64,000 nt of DNA from Cliona cf. orientalis (GCA_963930775.1 OZ005689.1:18313775-18377774); one strand, 5' to 3'. Positions 22,342-34,858 are shown, numbered from the stretch's first letter. The notes: generated from the sequence alone by a model not told the origin. Numbers and translations: made by a program.

Positions 22342-24593
22342 GCTACATACAATAAATTATGTGATAGGTAGTACTGTGGATAATAATTTACATGTACGTG
22401 CTTGGACAGAATACTATCCCATAAACTTATTAAAGGTGGGTAGTTTAAATAAAACTTTGCCAGTTCTAATAGTGCAATAATACTCAGAGGTCTATAGTCA
22501 CAGATCAGTGACAGAACTGGCTGGTAAACTGACTAGTTCTATTAACTTGCTTCTCCCCCTTGTATGTTCGAGTACTATCTATGGTGACATGATGCTGCCA
22601 TCAGTAACTGGCTCCTGAGCAAAAATGTAAATCAGTAGATCTCGAGTTCTAGGCACCTGTGCATGCTGTAAGCACGAGCCAGTAGCTTTCGGTGGTTTCT
22701 GTATGCTTTAAATGCTTTAAATTGCTGAACATGACTGACAGGCACTACAAATCGTGCACTTTCTGTTCAGCATGCCTATGGTTTACTGATTGCACCCACT
22801 CAGTTTGCTATCATGCATGTGCTGATGTGTGCATTCTCCAACCTCAATGTAGGTAAGGGTTGCCAAATCATAAAGTGCGTATAGCTCAGCTCTGAATGGA
22901 ATGTTTCAATGCTAGCTATACGATGCTACAATGGCTGCACGGGGTATGTGCTCAAGAGCTATGTAAAACATGCAAATTGTCATTCTCATCTCTGCCAGGG
23001 CTACTTTATTGAGTGTAGTTCCATGTTTGTTCGCGTGGTCGAGGTCCTTCCTGCTGAGAGATGAGTAAGCACATGTTAATGACGAAGGTAGCGTCGGATG
23101 TTTAACCTAAAAGAACTTGAGCAGTGACATTGATTCCTGACAAACGATTCTGTTTTACACTGCAAGGAATAAATCTAATTTTGCTGAATTCGCACTGCTC
23201 TCGTTCACATGCGCATGCGCACACGTAGTCATTACGTCATAAAAATACATTATTATTTTTAATATTGGCAAATTTTAATTTGGCGATTTTCTTCAAAATT
23301 CGCCAAATCGCCAAATTAAAAACCTCGCCAAAGTTTCCCGTTATACAGTATACGGTGAATATATGGCGCCATTTGATGAACGAAAATATTGTCACGAAAA
23401 TTTCTAACAAACATTTCATGAATTACGGTACCGTAGGTTGGGTTTTCAATGATTGCAAATTACAAGTTCCTTCAGTGTATTACAATTATGCAATACGGGG
23501 TCGACCATCGCAATTATTGTTGTCTTCTGAATGTACATGTGTATCCATGGTAGCTGTACCCACGGGATATAAAAATAGTTATATCAGACGCGAGGGACGT
23601 ATGGCATTTATAGTCAATTTCGAATGTGTTTGAATGTGCGTGTGCGTGGACACGCTGCGTACCAATGTGTGAAGAAGCTGGCCATTCATGCAAGTTCCTA
23701 AAATTATAATTATAAATTTGTCAGAATGATCCACTAGGAGGCATAAATTGCGTGAAGTTGGTGACCTCCCACATCAGGCGCGTAGCCAGGATTTTAGGTA
23801 AGGGGGTGCTGGAGTACGCACGCGAAGCGCGCGCGCAAAATTTTAAGCCACGCCCACTTATTAACCGTCAAGGTCGAAGTTCAAATTGTCATAGAGAACG
23901 CGTTCTGAATGTAGCTAGCGAACTAGCTCAAGGTTTTCGGCCGAATCTTGGGATGAGATAAGTTTCTAACTATCTTCTAAGCTGTTTTTGTAGTAGATGA
24001 TAGTTTGGAGTAGCCAAGGGGGTGCTGGATGAGGCTGTTCTATGGACTATGTGAAGGCTAGGCATGACTAGGCCAAGAGCAGAGGGGGGTGCTCGAGCCC
24101 CCTGAGCACCCCCCCTGCCTACGCCACTGCACATGCTCCCACGTACTAATGCATGCATGTTCAAATGCAGCTGAAATTGACTGTACTGCACTCACCCGAG
24201 GGTGCGAAGATCACACTCTGCAATAACATGTATTGGTATAATACTTGGTAATTTTCAAGGGGGAAATACCTGGGTGCCCCCTCTACCTGCTGGGTGTGTA
24301 TGTTATAATGCTCAGTTCAAAGATAGGGCAGGCCCACAAAAGCCTTACAAAAATTATGATTTCCCGGTGTGAAGTACGTCCGGGTGAAAGATTGACTCTC
24401 CTCCGTGATGTAGGTTAGTAGTGTTCTGACAGTATATGCTGAACCTGGATTGCAATGCTTGTGGGAAGCAAATAAAAATGTTAATCACCTGCAAGCACTT
24501 CCTATATGGCTCACACCATCCGAGTATGCATATGCACAGTACAGCTCACGTGAAAGGTTGTGAAAGGTAAACGCTACAGACACGTTTTGCATT
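22342..24593. other. Non-coding stretch with MITE remnants
   Basis: I see no supported gene. At about 23262-23352 there is an imperfect hairpin made of aattttaatttggcgatttt and its complement. At 23426 an unpaired end, taccgtaggttgggttttca, belongs to the family of the MITE at 35726. A hAT-like MITE (listed separately) lies at about 23775-24128. Confidence 0.45.
23775..24128. mobile_element. hAT-like MITE (degenerate)
   Basis: The left end reads caggcgcgtagccaggattt then gggggtgctgg. The right end, on the opposite strand, reads cagtggcgtaggcagggggg then gtgctc. CAGTGGCGTAGCC-type ends are common among metazoan hAT MITEs. The ends are diverged and no clean 8-bp duplication is visible. Internal copies of agggggtgct suggest a rearranged or tandem structure. 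Confidence 0.5.
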
Positions 24594-24866
24594 GGGATCG
24601 ACTAAGTTCACCCCGTTTGAAACGGTTACGTCATTGGTCCCACCCACTTCACGCGGCGCAGCGCATCGTTGGCCGCCGCTAGAACTTGCACTCTGAACCA
24701 CCCATAACAAAGAAGTCAGAGCTAGAGCTAGGGAAGGTCGTGTCTGTCTGTTTGTGCCATGGCCTGAAGAAGAGGTAGTAGTACAGCAGGGATGTTCACG
24801 CCTGGAGGAGCTTGGATTGTTCCCATGTAGCAGACCTACTGCAAAGGTACGTGCACTCATCTTTGG

Positions 24867-25081
24867 GCTATTCCAGATAATGAGGATACACCCCTATGGA
24901 GGAAGGTTGATTAGTATTGTAGGATCAAGATTTAAGGTGATTTAATGAAATATTGAGGGCATTTTTATGAGGTACTGTAGGCACCACTGTAGATAGTAAT
25001 GAAGTATTGAGGGGGCATGGCAGTGAATAATTTAAATGAACATAAATCTCTTCCTCCATAGGGGTGTATCTGGAATAGCCA
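24867..25081. mobile_element. Nested 215-bp MITE
   Basis: The left end ggctattccagat, a 7-base insertion, then acacccctatggaggaag is mirrored on the right by cttcctccataggggtgtat ctggaatagcc. The interior has two copies of a tattgaggg motif. No target duplication was resolved. Confidence 0.65.
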
Positions 25082-25523
25082 TTTATTAAAATTAATGGTG
25101 AAGGTAAGGTAAAGGTGCAGATTCTACAGTAGCAGCTTGCTCTCTTAGTCAAATGAATGCCTAGTTGATCATAAATCAACGGTGATAGGGTGTCTTTAAT
25201 ACTTGAATGATATCAAAGATTTAAGTACACAATTTCCCAATTGATGCAGGTGCCATAGTCCTGTTGCTCAGCAGCTACAGCCTTGGCAATTGCCACACCC
25301 ACTCCTCTTTCTGGTCCCAGCTGCCTTATGGAAAACGTACCCACGTTATGAGAAAACGTAAGTACACGGGTTACATGTACATGTACATGTACGACTCCAA
25401 TCTCCTCTCATATAATATAGCCCTTCACATATCTACTGAACAATAGCAGTATATTTGATTGGCTTAGTACCATTCCTGACCACTTTAGGTACTCTGTAAT
25501 TGGATAATAACTGTACGTATGTA

Positions 25524-26094
25524 CAGTCGAGCCTCTGATAACGGACCCTCCGAGAAGCGGATAACCTCTCTATAGCGAACAAGTGCCGTGTTACCGATTG
25601 AATTTAGCATAGTTATAGTACATTAGCAACCTCGGAGAAGCGGACGCTTCTCAATTCCGGACAGCGGACAAGATCCAAGCTCCCAACGTGACTTTTCAAT
25701 GCAAAACTGCCTCTAAATAGCGGACATCCGGAAACCACGCCCTTAAATTAATGGTGCCACGCCCACCTTTGCCGCAATCTAGGCTGTCGCGATATTATGC
25801 CGCATGCGCGATAATAATATTAGCCTTGAATCCAGATAACGATTTTGGAGTAGCCAGTACTTCAGAAACTAAAAAATTCAGCTTGTGCTATATTGATACT
25901 GAAAATAGAACATACCAACCACTTGATTATCATCTCTACTGCTCTTATCATGCATTTCAGTGCATTTACTACCTTGTTAAGGATAATACAATCAAAATGG
26001 GTTGAAAAATCATGAACCTCCGAGATAGGGACAACCTCCGAGCAAAGGACAAGAGGCCCGTTCCCAAAATGTCCTTTGTTCGGAGGCTCGACTG
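25524..26094. mobile_element. Nested pogo/Tigger-like MITE, 571 bp
   Basis: The left end cagtcgagcctctgataacg pairs with the right end cggaggctcgactg. The element is flanked on both sides by TA (25522-25523 and 26095-26096). The CAGTCGA.CCTC ends and repeated internal gcggac motifs are typical of pogo-type elements of the Tc1/mariner superfamily. No transposase frame is present. Confidence 0.8.
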
Positions 26095-27117
26095 TATTTG
26101 TGTATGTGTGTGTGCATACATTGTTGTACATGTAGCAATTGGCTATTCAGAATGTTTGTCCTTAGTTCCCAATGTTTTAGTTTAACGCACCCTCCGTAAG
26201 CAAATATTGAATTCTGTAGTAATATTTCCCCTTTGTACAGGACATATTTGGCAAAGAATGAACATCAAAGTGACTATTTTCTATTTTATACTATGTTTTT
26301 ACATTATTTTAATTTGTGTGTCTGTACTGATAATATTCTCTTTTCCACCGACAATGTATTTCCAGACCTAGCCTTATGAATTGACCTGGGTACAAGGCTA
26401 TTCCACACCTGGATTTTGATGGTCTACTGTACGTGTGTACCATAGCTAGTCACGTTGCCTTTGCATGTGATGAGAGCAGCTCATCAAGGTATCCCATCCT
26501 TCATAGCAGGTACCATTCCATTCAAGTCCCTTGACACAGTGACATATGTAACTACCAGTCAAATCAATTAGTATAATTGTTTCTATATAGCTTCAAAGTT
26601 CCATAGTTTCGTACAGTGAAGATGTGTACACAAGGGAGAGCTGAATGTCGATATGCAATCTGCACCTCTACAAGTACTTTCACTATCAATTTTAATAAAG
26701 ATGACTCAGCTCTTGAGCCTGGGTACGAGGCTAATGAGTGCACGTACCTTTGCAGTAGGTCTGCTACATGGAACAATCCAAGCTCCTCCTGACGTGAACA
26801 TCCCTGCTGTACTACTACGTATTCTTCAGCCTTCAGGCCATGGCACAGACAGACACGTGGCCTCTAGCTCTAGCTTCATGCTGTGATTAATTTTAATGGG
26901 TGGTTTAGAGTGCAAGTACTAGCGGACGAGGCCAACGATGCGCTGCGCCGTGTAAAGTGCTAGTGGGTGGGACCAATGACGTAACCGTTTCAAACGGGGT
27001 GAACTTAGTCGATCCCGTTTTGCATTACCTCTAGACGCTGTATTCTTGCATCAACTTATTTTGCTATTGTGGTTATGTAATGCTGTAAGCCACATGCTAC
27101 ATGTAAGTACACCTTGC

Positions 27118-27297
27118 AGGCCCGTAGCCAGACTTTTTAAAAGGGGGGTGCACATGTGCATGGGTTTAATTACTATAATGTACTCACAACAAGGGTTGGA
27201 ATATTTCTTGCTGTTGTACTATACAATTTCAATGTACTACTGTAAAAAAGGGGGGTGCACGTGCACCCCCCTGCACCCTCCCTGCCTACAGGCCTGC
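27118..27297. mobile_element. 180-bp hAT-like MITE
   Basis: The left end caggcccgtagccagac and the right end complement caggcctgtaggcaggg are paired. Inside are two copies of aaaggggggtgcac, the second part of a short hairpin (ggggggtgcacgtgcacccc). A ccttg pentamer borders both sides, which may be the rest of an 8-bp duplication. Confidence 0.6.
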
Positions 27298-27302
27298 CTT
27301 GA

Positions 27303-27445
27303 CCTTGTGCTTGCACCATAGAGCTAGAGCTTGAGCTTGCACCATAGAGTTAGCTAGATCTTGCACCATGCACCTTGCACAATAAACAGCATGGTGCAAG
27401 ACCTACCTACGTGTAGTATGTAGCTCTATGGTGCAAGGTCATTTC
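27303..27445. repeat. Local direct and inverted repeats of cttgcaccatagagct
   Basis: The motif cttgcaccatagagct occurs three times in direct orientation with variations (27309-27370) and then inverted as agctctatggtgcaag (27422-27437). The arms could form a hairpin around the acataaacagcatggtgcaa-like centre. No function is evident. Confidence 0.7.
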
Positions 27446-27505
27446 TCATTATATAAAAAGATTGATTCTTGGATTAGGGATTAGCAACGATTACAAGAAG
27501 TGGTA

Positions 27506-27692
27506 ATGGGTGATATTTTGAGCGGTACGTAAGTAAATAGCATTATGCAGTATCACTAACCTCTAGCTATTATCTTTAGTAGTTGCAGTTAATGAGCTCC
27601 ACTATCTTCAGTGGCAGCTGGCTGAAAGGAAGAGAATATTGACTGAGATAGAGAGGAGGTGGAGAGCAGGAGAACGGCTATACGAAGTATAA
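27506..27692 (+). CDS. Possible small spliced ORF, unknown function
   Basis: An ATG at 27506 reads MGDILS to a gtacgt donor at 27525. A tag acceptor at 27580-27582 restores the frame exactly and continues VAVNELHYLQWQLAERK, ILTEIERRWRAGERLYE, ending at TAA 27690-27692. The peptide would be 42 residues, helical and rich in charged residues. A gtataa donor just before the stop could instead splice to a Pro/Ser-rich open stretch at about 27727-27984. I do not recognise it, and the splice match could be chance. Confidence 0.25.
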
Positions 27693-29011
27693 ACATTCTA
27701 TATTAACTCACTCACCTACATGTGTAACAGCAGATTGTCATCCAAAGAGGAGCCGTAAATGTGGGAGAGGGTGGCAAAGGCATCCTCCATCTTCCCAGCC
27801 TTCTACTGCTGGCAACTCTTTCCATTCACCTGGGCCCACTCCCACTGGAAGCTGTAGTTCCGGGCCTTCTACCTCAACAGAGACTTCTCTTCCTTCTCCT
27901 CCAGAAAATTTGATTAACCTTGATGACGTACCACAACCTACATCTACATCTGGACAGTCAATGGAGGGACTAATGGCTACTTGAATCTTCATTAACTTAG
28001 TGATTGGTGGCAAGTTGTACACCGACTACTAAGTTATTCACAGAAAATCTTCGTTGTCTTATTTACAGCTCATGCTTATTGTATTTATTATAATACTATA
28101 TATAAAAAGTATTTTTCAGACAATCAATTTTTTTATATAGTCCGTGTTATAACCTACGATTGGTCAGAACTGTAGGGCCATGTGCATAAACAAGGGTGGC
28201 CATAGAGATGCATTCTTGAACGAGTGCACAAAGTACCATGCGTTTTGAGAGGTGGACTGTTCTTTGTCATACCTATCAATAGTCCAGTAGTCCAGTAGAT
28301 TCGACATTCTCGGTCTGCTCGAATGTCTCCCTTGCACACTTCTTAGTGGTGGTTCGAGCATACAGCTACTGTTGGCCTGAGAGGTGTGGCCTACGCGATA
28401 AAGTTCATATACTTTCATCTGTGCATGCGCACTGTACTAATGGGCTATCTACTGTTGACATGCAGGGAGATAATACCATTTAGATTTCTCTTCTGAGCAC
28501 GTACTGTCAATAGCTCATTCATAATAGCCACACTATCCCATTATTGTGACATCAAACATACTTGTATACTATCACATTTTCGTTTTATGACACAAACACA
28601 TAATTCTATTCAGTGGACTCTATACAAGTAGAGATGGCCTGGATACACCTGTATACACATGTAGTATCATACCAAGGTCCTAAAATTCAACTGATATATG
28701 GTTAACCTTGATTACAGCCTGATTTTCTACCCAGAAGCCCTGGTATATAATGCAAGTAAACAGTACGATTATCTCATAAACGGGGTCGACAAAATGGCCA
28801 AGTTGTCAACCTCCAAATGGATCAGAATGGCCTACTTGACACAGCCACCCTGGTTACCATACAATGGAAAACTTCACTACGAGAAACTTTTTGTCATCAC
28901 TACTTATGGACATCACTTGGGAGAGGGACTTTGTGCTATCCTCCACAGAATTTAGTGCGGTCTCTTCCATCAGGGGGTGCAACTAGCAACTAGTAAGTAG
29001 GAATGGCCACA

Positions 29012-29131
29012 AACAAGATTAGGGATAATGCACACATAAAATGCATCCCTACACACATTTTCAAAGAAACTCTGTTGCTTGAACCGTGTAGGGATGCATC
29101 TTGTCCGTGCATTATCCCTGCTAGTCTTGTT
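29012..29131. repeat. Foldback hairpin next to the hAT left end
   Basis: Left arm segments acaagattagggataatgca and atgcatccctacaca are mirrored by gtgtagggatgcat and tgcattatccctgctagtct tgt. The loop is about 30 bases. It ends one or two bases before the hAT terminus at 29133, so the hAT may have inserted at its border. Confidence 0.75.
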
Positions 29132-29132
29132 T

Positions 29133-31796
29133 CAGGGCCGGAGCCAGCTTTTTTTGAGTGGTACGGCCATCATAAGCTGACTAGTAGGAAGTAGCCCTCC
29201 TACGTGGTGCATGCATGGTGCATGTATATATGTTTAAAAATAAGCTGCAAAATTGCACTAATTTGACCACTGCATGATAACAACGCAGTATTGTGTAAAT
29301 CACTGCCAATAAAAAATCAATTTTAATAATCAAGGACGGTAAGAATATTACAGAAATGAACCAAATACTCTTCGTCTACCCTCCCTACCAGAAATAAACT
29401 CCAGCAACTTTCTCAATCTCAGCTTGTCAACAAGTTCTTTGTGGACATGTAGAACCATCAAAATTATTCAGTCGCTCCTGAGTCATAGTGGTGCGTAAAT
29501 AGGTCTTGACACGCCTCAGTGCTGAAAAGGACCTCTCTGATGTGCCATTTGTAGCTGGTAAACTAGCAGCAGCTTCAAAACTTTCCATACACCAGAAAAT
29601 GCACTTCTCTCAGGAGCTGATAACATAGATAGGACATTCACAGCATCATGCACTGAGAAATTGCTGCACAACTCCTTGCAGACATCTTTACAGAGTGGTT
29701 TCAGAAGTGGGAGCTGGGCTTCAAGTTCAAGCTTTGAGAGGTCGTCCTTGTAGATTTCAAGTACAGCATCCAAATAGTCTTGGTATGAATCACCCTTGCA
29801 GGCCTTTAAAAGTAACTCCTGCAAGTTTTGATACACACGATAGCCAGGTTGATCAAATCTATCACTTACAGCTTGAACTACAAAAGCCAATGCTTCGTAA
29901 TAGATTTGACGATAACGATCTTCAGGAGTAGAGTGGAAATCACCAATAGTAGAGCCAACTAGCAGTCGCTGGGGTGCCCTTCGCTTTCTTGGTAGAGTTG
30001 GTTCATTGACTTCAAGATGGACCTGATCTTGAAGGACACGAGCATAGAAACTATCAAAATTATCTCCATCACGGAGAGATTTCAGAACATCGAGAGTCAG
30101 ACTGGCTAACCGCTGGCCTTCAGCAGCTGAGAGGGATTTCTTTTGAAGGCTCTTACTAAGGTTATCAGTATGACGCAATAGAAGATTTCCAAGGGAAACT
30201 CCAAACAAAAAATCAAATGTATGCATCTGTGTATCGACTCCAATGATCCTTGCTCTCATCTCACCATCAAGCTTTGAGCTTAAGGCGTCATTCCATACAC
30301 CAAGCAAAACTTCGTAATTATCCAGTACACTCTGAAGAGATGCAGCATGAACAGTCCAACGTGTTGGACAGAGTACACGAAAGCTAGGTGTGTCAGGAGC
30401 AAGATCAGACTTTAGCTTCTGGAATATGGAATCTCGCTTGGGAGACTTCTTAATGAGCTTGGATATTTCTGCCACAACTTCCAAGGAAGACTTCATAAGC
30501 TGGCACTGCTTGATCGTATCACCAACTCCCAAATTTAGAGCATGTCCATAACAGTGAGAGAAGATGGCTCGTGACTCTCTGCTGGCAATAACTGTAGCAA
30601 CACCATTTTTTATTCCTGTCATTGCACTGGCTCCATCATAGCACTGGCCTCGGCAGTTCTCAAGCTTGATATTCATGCGCAGGATTGTCTCTTCAATAAT
30701 TTTTATCAAGGCTGCCGAGCTAATGCTCTCAGTGAGGTACAAGCCTATGAACTCTTCATGTGCAACAAGATCCTCACTCACCCACCTAAATACCAGTACT
30801 ACTTGTTCCTTGTTTGAACAGTCGCTGGTCTCATCAATCATGACTGTAACGTATTTGGCATTCTTGATCTGCAGAACAATACCACGTAAGATCTGTTGAG
30901 ACATGATGGAGAGTAACTCGTTTTGTACCTCATGGGCTGTATATTTCAGCTGTTGCCTTTGTAGAAATTGATGGATGGGAGGGTAGTCTTCTCCACGGAG
31001 AAGTAAAAGCTGGTGAAGGTGTGAGTCACTCTCATCACCATCACCACGTAATGGCAGACCTTGGCGTGTGAGGAATCGAATCGATGTCAACACTTTAAAC
31101 AGATATTGCCTATTCTGCTGTTTCTTGGTAGCAGCTTGCTTGGATAGCATGTCACCCACATTTACTCTGTTAGCTAAGGCAGCAGCAGATAATTGATGAA
31201 ACTCACAGTTCTCGTGCCTGGTAAACATCCTCGTGGCATCCTTTCAGTTGGTAAACCCTTTCACCAGGAAACTTTCACTGATAGATGAATTTTCCTTTCC
31301 TTGACAGCCTTACAGCAAAGAAAACAATAGGCAGCATCCTGCCCGACATCATAATGGAGCCACTTAAAGCGGTTAAACCAAGCAGCCTGAAATGATCTAT
31401 TCACAGGAGCACTCACACCAAACTGCCTGTGTGGAAAGGTGATGTGGGTAGGTTGAAAAGCTTCTTCTGGTACATCATGAATATCTTCTCGTGTAAACTT
31501 AGAAGCCATTACGATCATAGATTTGACTTGCAGCTGTCGACTATGACTACGCGTGCACGCGCACCGTGCCGTTTGCGCATGCACATGGCAATAAATGGGG
31601 TGTGGTTCAAGCGTGGGACGTGACGGGTGTGCGTTTAATGGAACACGTGCAGATTGACCAGAACTTCGATTGGCCAGGAGGCAAGTGCAAGTCTAGGTCT
31701 AGACTAGCCATGAAGCTACAGCCTTGGTAAGTGTGTAATCCTTTAAAAACCGGTACGGCCATGGCCGTATTGGCCGAATAGGACACGCCGGCCCTG
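29133..31796. mobile_element. hAT transposon, 2.66 kb
   Basis: The left end reads cagggccggagccagc. The right end, on the minus strand, reads cagggccggcgtgtcc. CAGGGCCGG ends are typical of hAT elements. Just inside each end is a tacggccat motif (29162 and 31754). The bordering 8-mers (tcttgttt and tgtttgtg) are not identical, so the target duplication is mutated or lost. The single gene inside is a hAT transposase on the minus strand. Confidence 0.75.
29428..31584 (-). pseudogene. hAT transposase, ZMYM1/DUF4371 type, broken
   Basis: The N-terminal piece (31261-31584) has a TTF-type zinc-finger-like region (FGVSAPVNRSFQAAWFN, WLHYDVGQDAAYCFLC). The main frame (29516-31228, 570 codons) carries VTVMIDETSDCSNKEQVVL, LENCRGQCYDGASAMTG, HCYGHALNLGVGD and RVLCPTRWTVHA, the usual DUF4371 and RNase H-like landmarks. 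The C-terminal hAT dimerisation signature (NGTSERSFSALRRVKTYLR) is present at about 29430-29570 but in another frame, ending at a natural stop near 29448. Lesions: a TGA replacing Trp in KGFTN-stop-KDAT at about 31240, a frameshift near 31285, and a frameshift near 29560. The intact protein would be about 740 residues. Confidence 0.85.
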
Positions 31797-32438
31797 TGTT
31801 TGTGTACTATTAATTTTGGTCCTGCCATCCCTACTTACTTCCAAAACTCAAGCACTGAAGCCCTAATGTGGAGGCTATGCAAGGTTCTATCTTTGACTAG
31901 AAAAAATAACATGACAGTGAAAGTGTTATCAAGAGCTAGTGGCCACAAACAAGTAAAACTGTAAGCTAAACTTTATAAATTTCATTAACTCACTTGAGGA
32001 AAGAGAGAAGAGAAGAAAGAGGCCACAGAGAGGGGCAGAAAGCTCTGGCTCAGTTACTCACACTGATGCAAACTATCTTCCCATCACAGATATCAGCACA
32101 CTATGCCTGAATGGAAAGAATGTGACGGATCATGTATGTCCATACATGTATTGATTTACCCATACATGTATTGATTTACTAAAAGAAAGCAGTATACACA
32201 CTGAACTAGAAACGCTGGCCTCATCCCCAGGCTCCCTGATCTTTTCAAAGCATAATACAGAATGCTTCAAGGGAGCAATCAAGTACTTGATACCCTGCGT
32301 TCATGCACAAGAGGTAAAGTAATCAGTCGTGTCCTTGTCAACAAAATCACGGCACCTATGCAAGCTGTACGAATAAATCTGTTATAACAGGCAAGAGAGA
32401 AGTGAAGTCAAATTCAACCTATATAATAGCCGAGGACA

Positions 32439-32545
32439 AGGGATCTACAGTATTTAGCATGCCGATGGCCCTGAGCTGTGACACCCGGGTGTAGCGAGGG
32501 TGTTACTAAGGGGACACAGGGATGCTAAATACTGTGTATCCCGTT
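32439..32545. repeat. Small inverted-repeat element, about 105 bp
   Basis: The left arm gggatctacagtatttagca t is mirrored by atgctaaatactgtgtatcc c. The centre includes gacacccgggtgt, a second small palindrome. It could be a MITE or a local hairpin. Confidence 0.6.
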
Positions 32546-33199
32546 AACTGAGGTGAGCTAAGTTATTTAGAGTTTTGTAACTGTTACTATAGTAGTACAG
32601 CTATTTGCCTTGGAGCTCTCATAATATCATGGATCCGATTGGCCAAAATTTACAGGTAACTAAGTACAATTTACAAGTAAACCAACAAGCAACTAAGCTA
32701 CTTAGTTACCTCCTATTGACCAATCAGATTACAGAAAAGTGGCAGTAATAATATTATTTATACTGCTAGGCATTGGTAGCCATCTATGATATCAATGTTA
32801 CACATCATCGTCTGACATGTCATTAAACGAACGAGGGCAAAAAAGGTGCCTTCTGGGCCGCACTTACAGTGTATAGCAAGGCAAACTGGTATTTGCATAT
32901 ATCAGCATAATAGAGGAGAAAAGAAACGAGTATCGTATGTATCTCCTCCCTTCTATTATTATTATACTCTTGCACAGGTGGATGATCTAATAAGATTTCA
33001 TGGTTTAATTTTGCAGGTATGTATTGCCTTTTGATGCATAAATGTGCTTAGCGGGAAATACATTTTGGGGGATATAATTTTTGCAGTTTTCATGGGTAAC
33101 TGGCTATCCGCAAAAATTGAACTCGTGAAATAAGTACATTGTACAGGCATGTAATGGGAAGTCCACATGTGTCTGAAAATAATTAATTAAATCGCAAAG

Positions 33200-33340
33200 T
33201 AGTGTCCCAGGCAAGCGCCTATGTACATTTCAAGGGTTCAAGGTAGCAGCTTTTATGGAAATTATGTCCTGGGTAAGCACCCATGTGGGCCAAATCGCAA
33301 TGTATGTTTAAGCACCCATGGGCACTTACCCAGGACACTA
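33200..33340. mobile_element. 141-bp MITE
   Basis: The left end tagtgtcccaggcaagcgcc tatg and the right end catgggcacttacccaggac acta are inverted copies with a few differences. A TA dinucleotide at each border fits a mariner-like target duplication. A further internal gtcctgggtaagcacccatg shows a third copy of the end. Confidence 0.7.
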
Positions 33341-33430
33341 CACTATTATTGTTCATCTTCAAAAATTGGATCCATCAAAGATATCAATAGTAATACAATG
33401 TACTTCATTGTCACAAGTATGAAAAATTAA

Positions 33431-33615
33431 TACCGTAAATCGCGAATATTTCAATGTATATCTTCGGACAGCATGGCTTGTGTGAAAATTAAACGCACGA
33501 AATACATGCACAATATTAACACAGTGCAGTGCAGGGTCATTTGTCCGAAAATTATTTAACGCGAAAAATTATCGCATGAAATACTTTAGACACAGAATCT
33601 TCGCGATTTACGGTA
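33431..33615. mobile_element. 185-bp mariner-like MITE
   Basis: The ends are taccgtaaatcgcgaa and ttcgcgatttacggta, perfectly inverted, with TA at both borders. The interior is AT-rich and non-coding. Confidence 0.75.
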
Positions 33616-34361
33616 AAAACAAAAATTAATGTGTAGTGTGCAAGCATATCATATCAATCAAGTAAGTATATACGTACCTTCTGTGTGGTGAAGAGAATGT
33701 ATGGAAAACGTGACCCCTTCATGCAGATTAGGATTGTATCCCATGTTTGTACAGAGACGCCAATTCTAGGTTTAGGTTCTATTATTCTCTGGACAATTTC
33801 TCTCTACTTAGTTTGGCCATGAGCATAATATGAGCATGTGTGGACAGGCTGATAAAAGTGAGCCAACTATGGCTATGTTGCTAGCTAGCGTGGGCTAACA
33901 ATAGGAGGCATATTATGCACATGTATGACATTGTGTAATGAGGGGAAGGAGCTGATTGGTTGGTTTATGCATGTGAGAGAGCGGTTACCATATGATTGTA
34001 GGTTAAGGACATCACTGGCAAATCGCAAGAGTAGTTGCAAAGTGCATAGAGTCATGTACATGTAGCTGGCTCCCACCCCAATACCTGCCTGCTGAGGTAA
34101 TGAATGGCAGTGGGATTGAAGAATCCTACTGAAGTTGGTACATCGAAATTATGTAGCAGTTAAAGATGTCAAATATCCACTTTCCTTGAATGTCTTGTGT
34201 ACCACTGCATTGTTCCTTCTCATGTTCACTCATTCACACACAAACAAACATACCGACTAACTCCACACTCTACAGAGCAAAGAAAATCACTGATGTGACC
34301 TGGAAAGCATAGGAATGGAGGAGCTGGCAGGATTGGAGTATGATATCATAACAGAGGGTCT

Positions 34362-34688
34362 ATGTTTGGGCTGCTAGGCCCAACTCTCAGTAAATGCCTT
34401 GCATCCAAGACTGGGCTGACAAAGGAGGAAGCAGATATGGCCACTTCAAGCGAATTTGTTCAATACACTGAGTCATGTAGACCTCTACCTATCCGCTCTA
34501 CGGCTGTATATGGAAGCCTGCATGGCCGCGGAATACAGCGGGATTACAGTACAGTTTTAGTCACTGACGACCATCCTTTTTTAAGGCTTTCGTCAAATCG
34601 AGGCTCGCTGAGAAGGTACTATGCAATGAAGTTAAGGCTATTTTTGGGATCAGAAAGGTTGTCCAGGTCAAGCTGGCTGGTGAAGTGA
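34362..34688 (+). CDS. Open reading frame of unknown function (108 codons)
   Basis: The frame starts MFGLLGPTLSKCLASKTGL and includes TKEEADMATSSEFVQY and VLVTDDHPFLRLSSNRGS. An overlapping frame upstream (34316, MEELAGLEYDIITEGLCL) could be the same coding region after a frameshift, since its end leads directly into this one. Amino-acid composition is protein-like, but I recognise no domain and see no introns or poly-A signal that would settle it. It may be a relic of an element-encoded gene. Confidence 0.3.
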   Translation: MFGLLGPTLSKCLASKTGLTKEEADMATSSEFVQYTESCRPLPIRSTAVYGSLHGRGIQRDYSTVLVTDDHPFLRLSSNRGSLRRYYAMKLRLFLGSERLSRSSWLVK

Positions 34689-34858
34689 TACCAGGAATGT
34701 TGGTTTGATGAATAAAACAAACCACTATTGTGTATGTATGTATAAAAGAGAAATAAAGATATATTTTTTCAGTATCCCAAGCAACAAAATTTAAATTTAG
34801 TGTACAATAATATTACACCACTGAACTGCAAGTGCATGTCGTTATACGTGACTGGATT

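Larger units (their letters stand above)
24594..27016. mobile_element. Long-TIR foldback element with 10-bp target duplication
   Basis: The left arm is 24594-24860 and the right arm is 26734-27016, about 270-283 bp each and inverted. Ends are gggatcgactaagttcaccc and its complement. Directly outside both ends is the identical 10-mer gttttgcatt (24584-24593 and 27017-27026). A 9-10 bp duplication with long TIRs points to a Mutator-like (MULE) foldback element. The interior (1.87 kb) has no transposase and contains two nested MITEs (24867-25081 and 25524-26094). Confidence 0.85.
31797..34315. other. Non-coding stretch with small MITEs
   Basis: I see no gene I can support. Three small inverted-repeat elements (32439-32545, 33200-33340, 33431-33615) are listed separately. 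Between 32640 and 32735 is an imperfect inverted repeat (attggccaaaatttacaggt with acctcctattgaccaatc). Confidence 0.5.

Noticed and set aside
34362-34688. Assignment of this frame to a known family
   Set aside because: The composition is protein-like but no motif is diagnostic; a name would be a guess.
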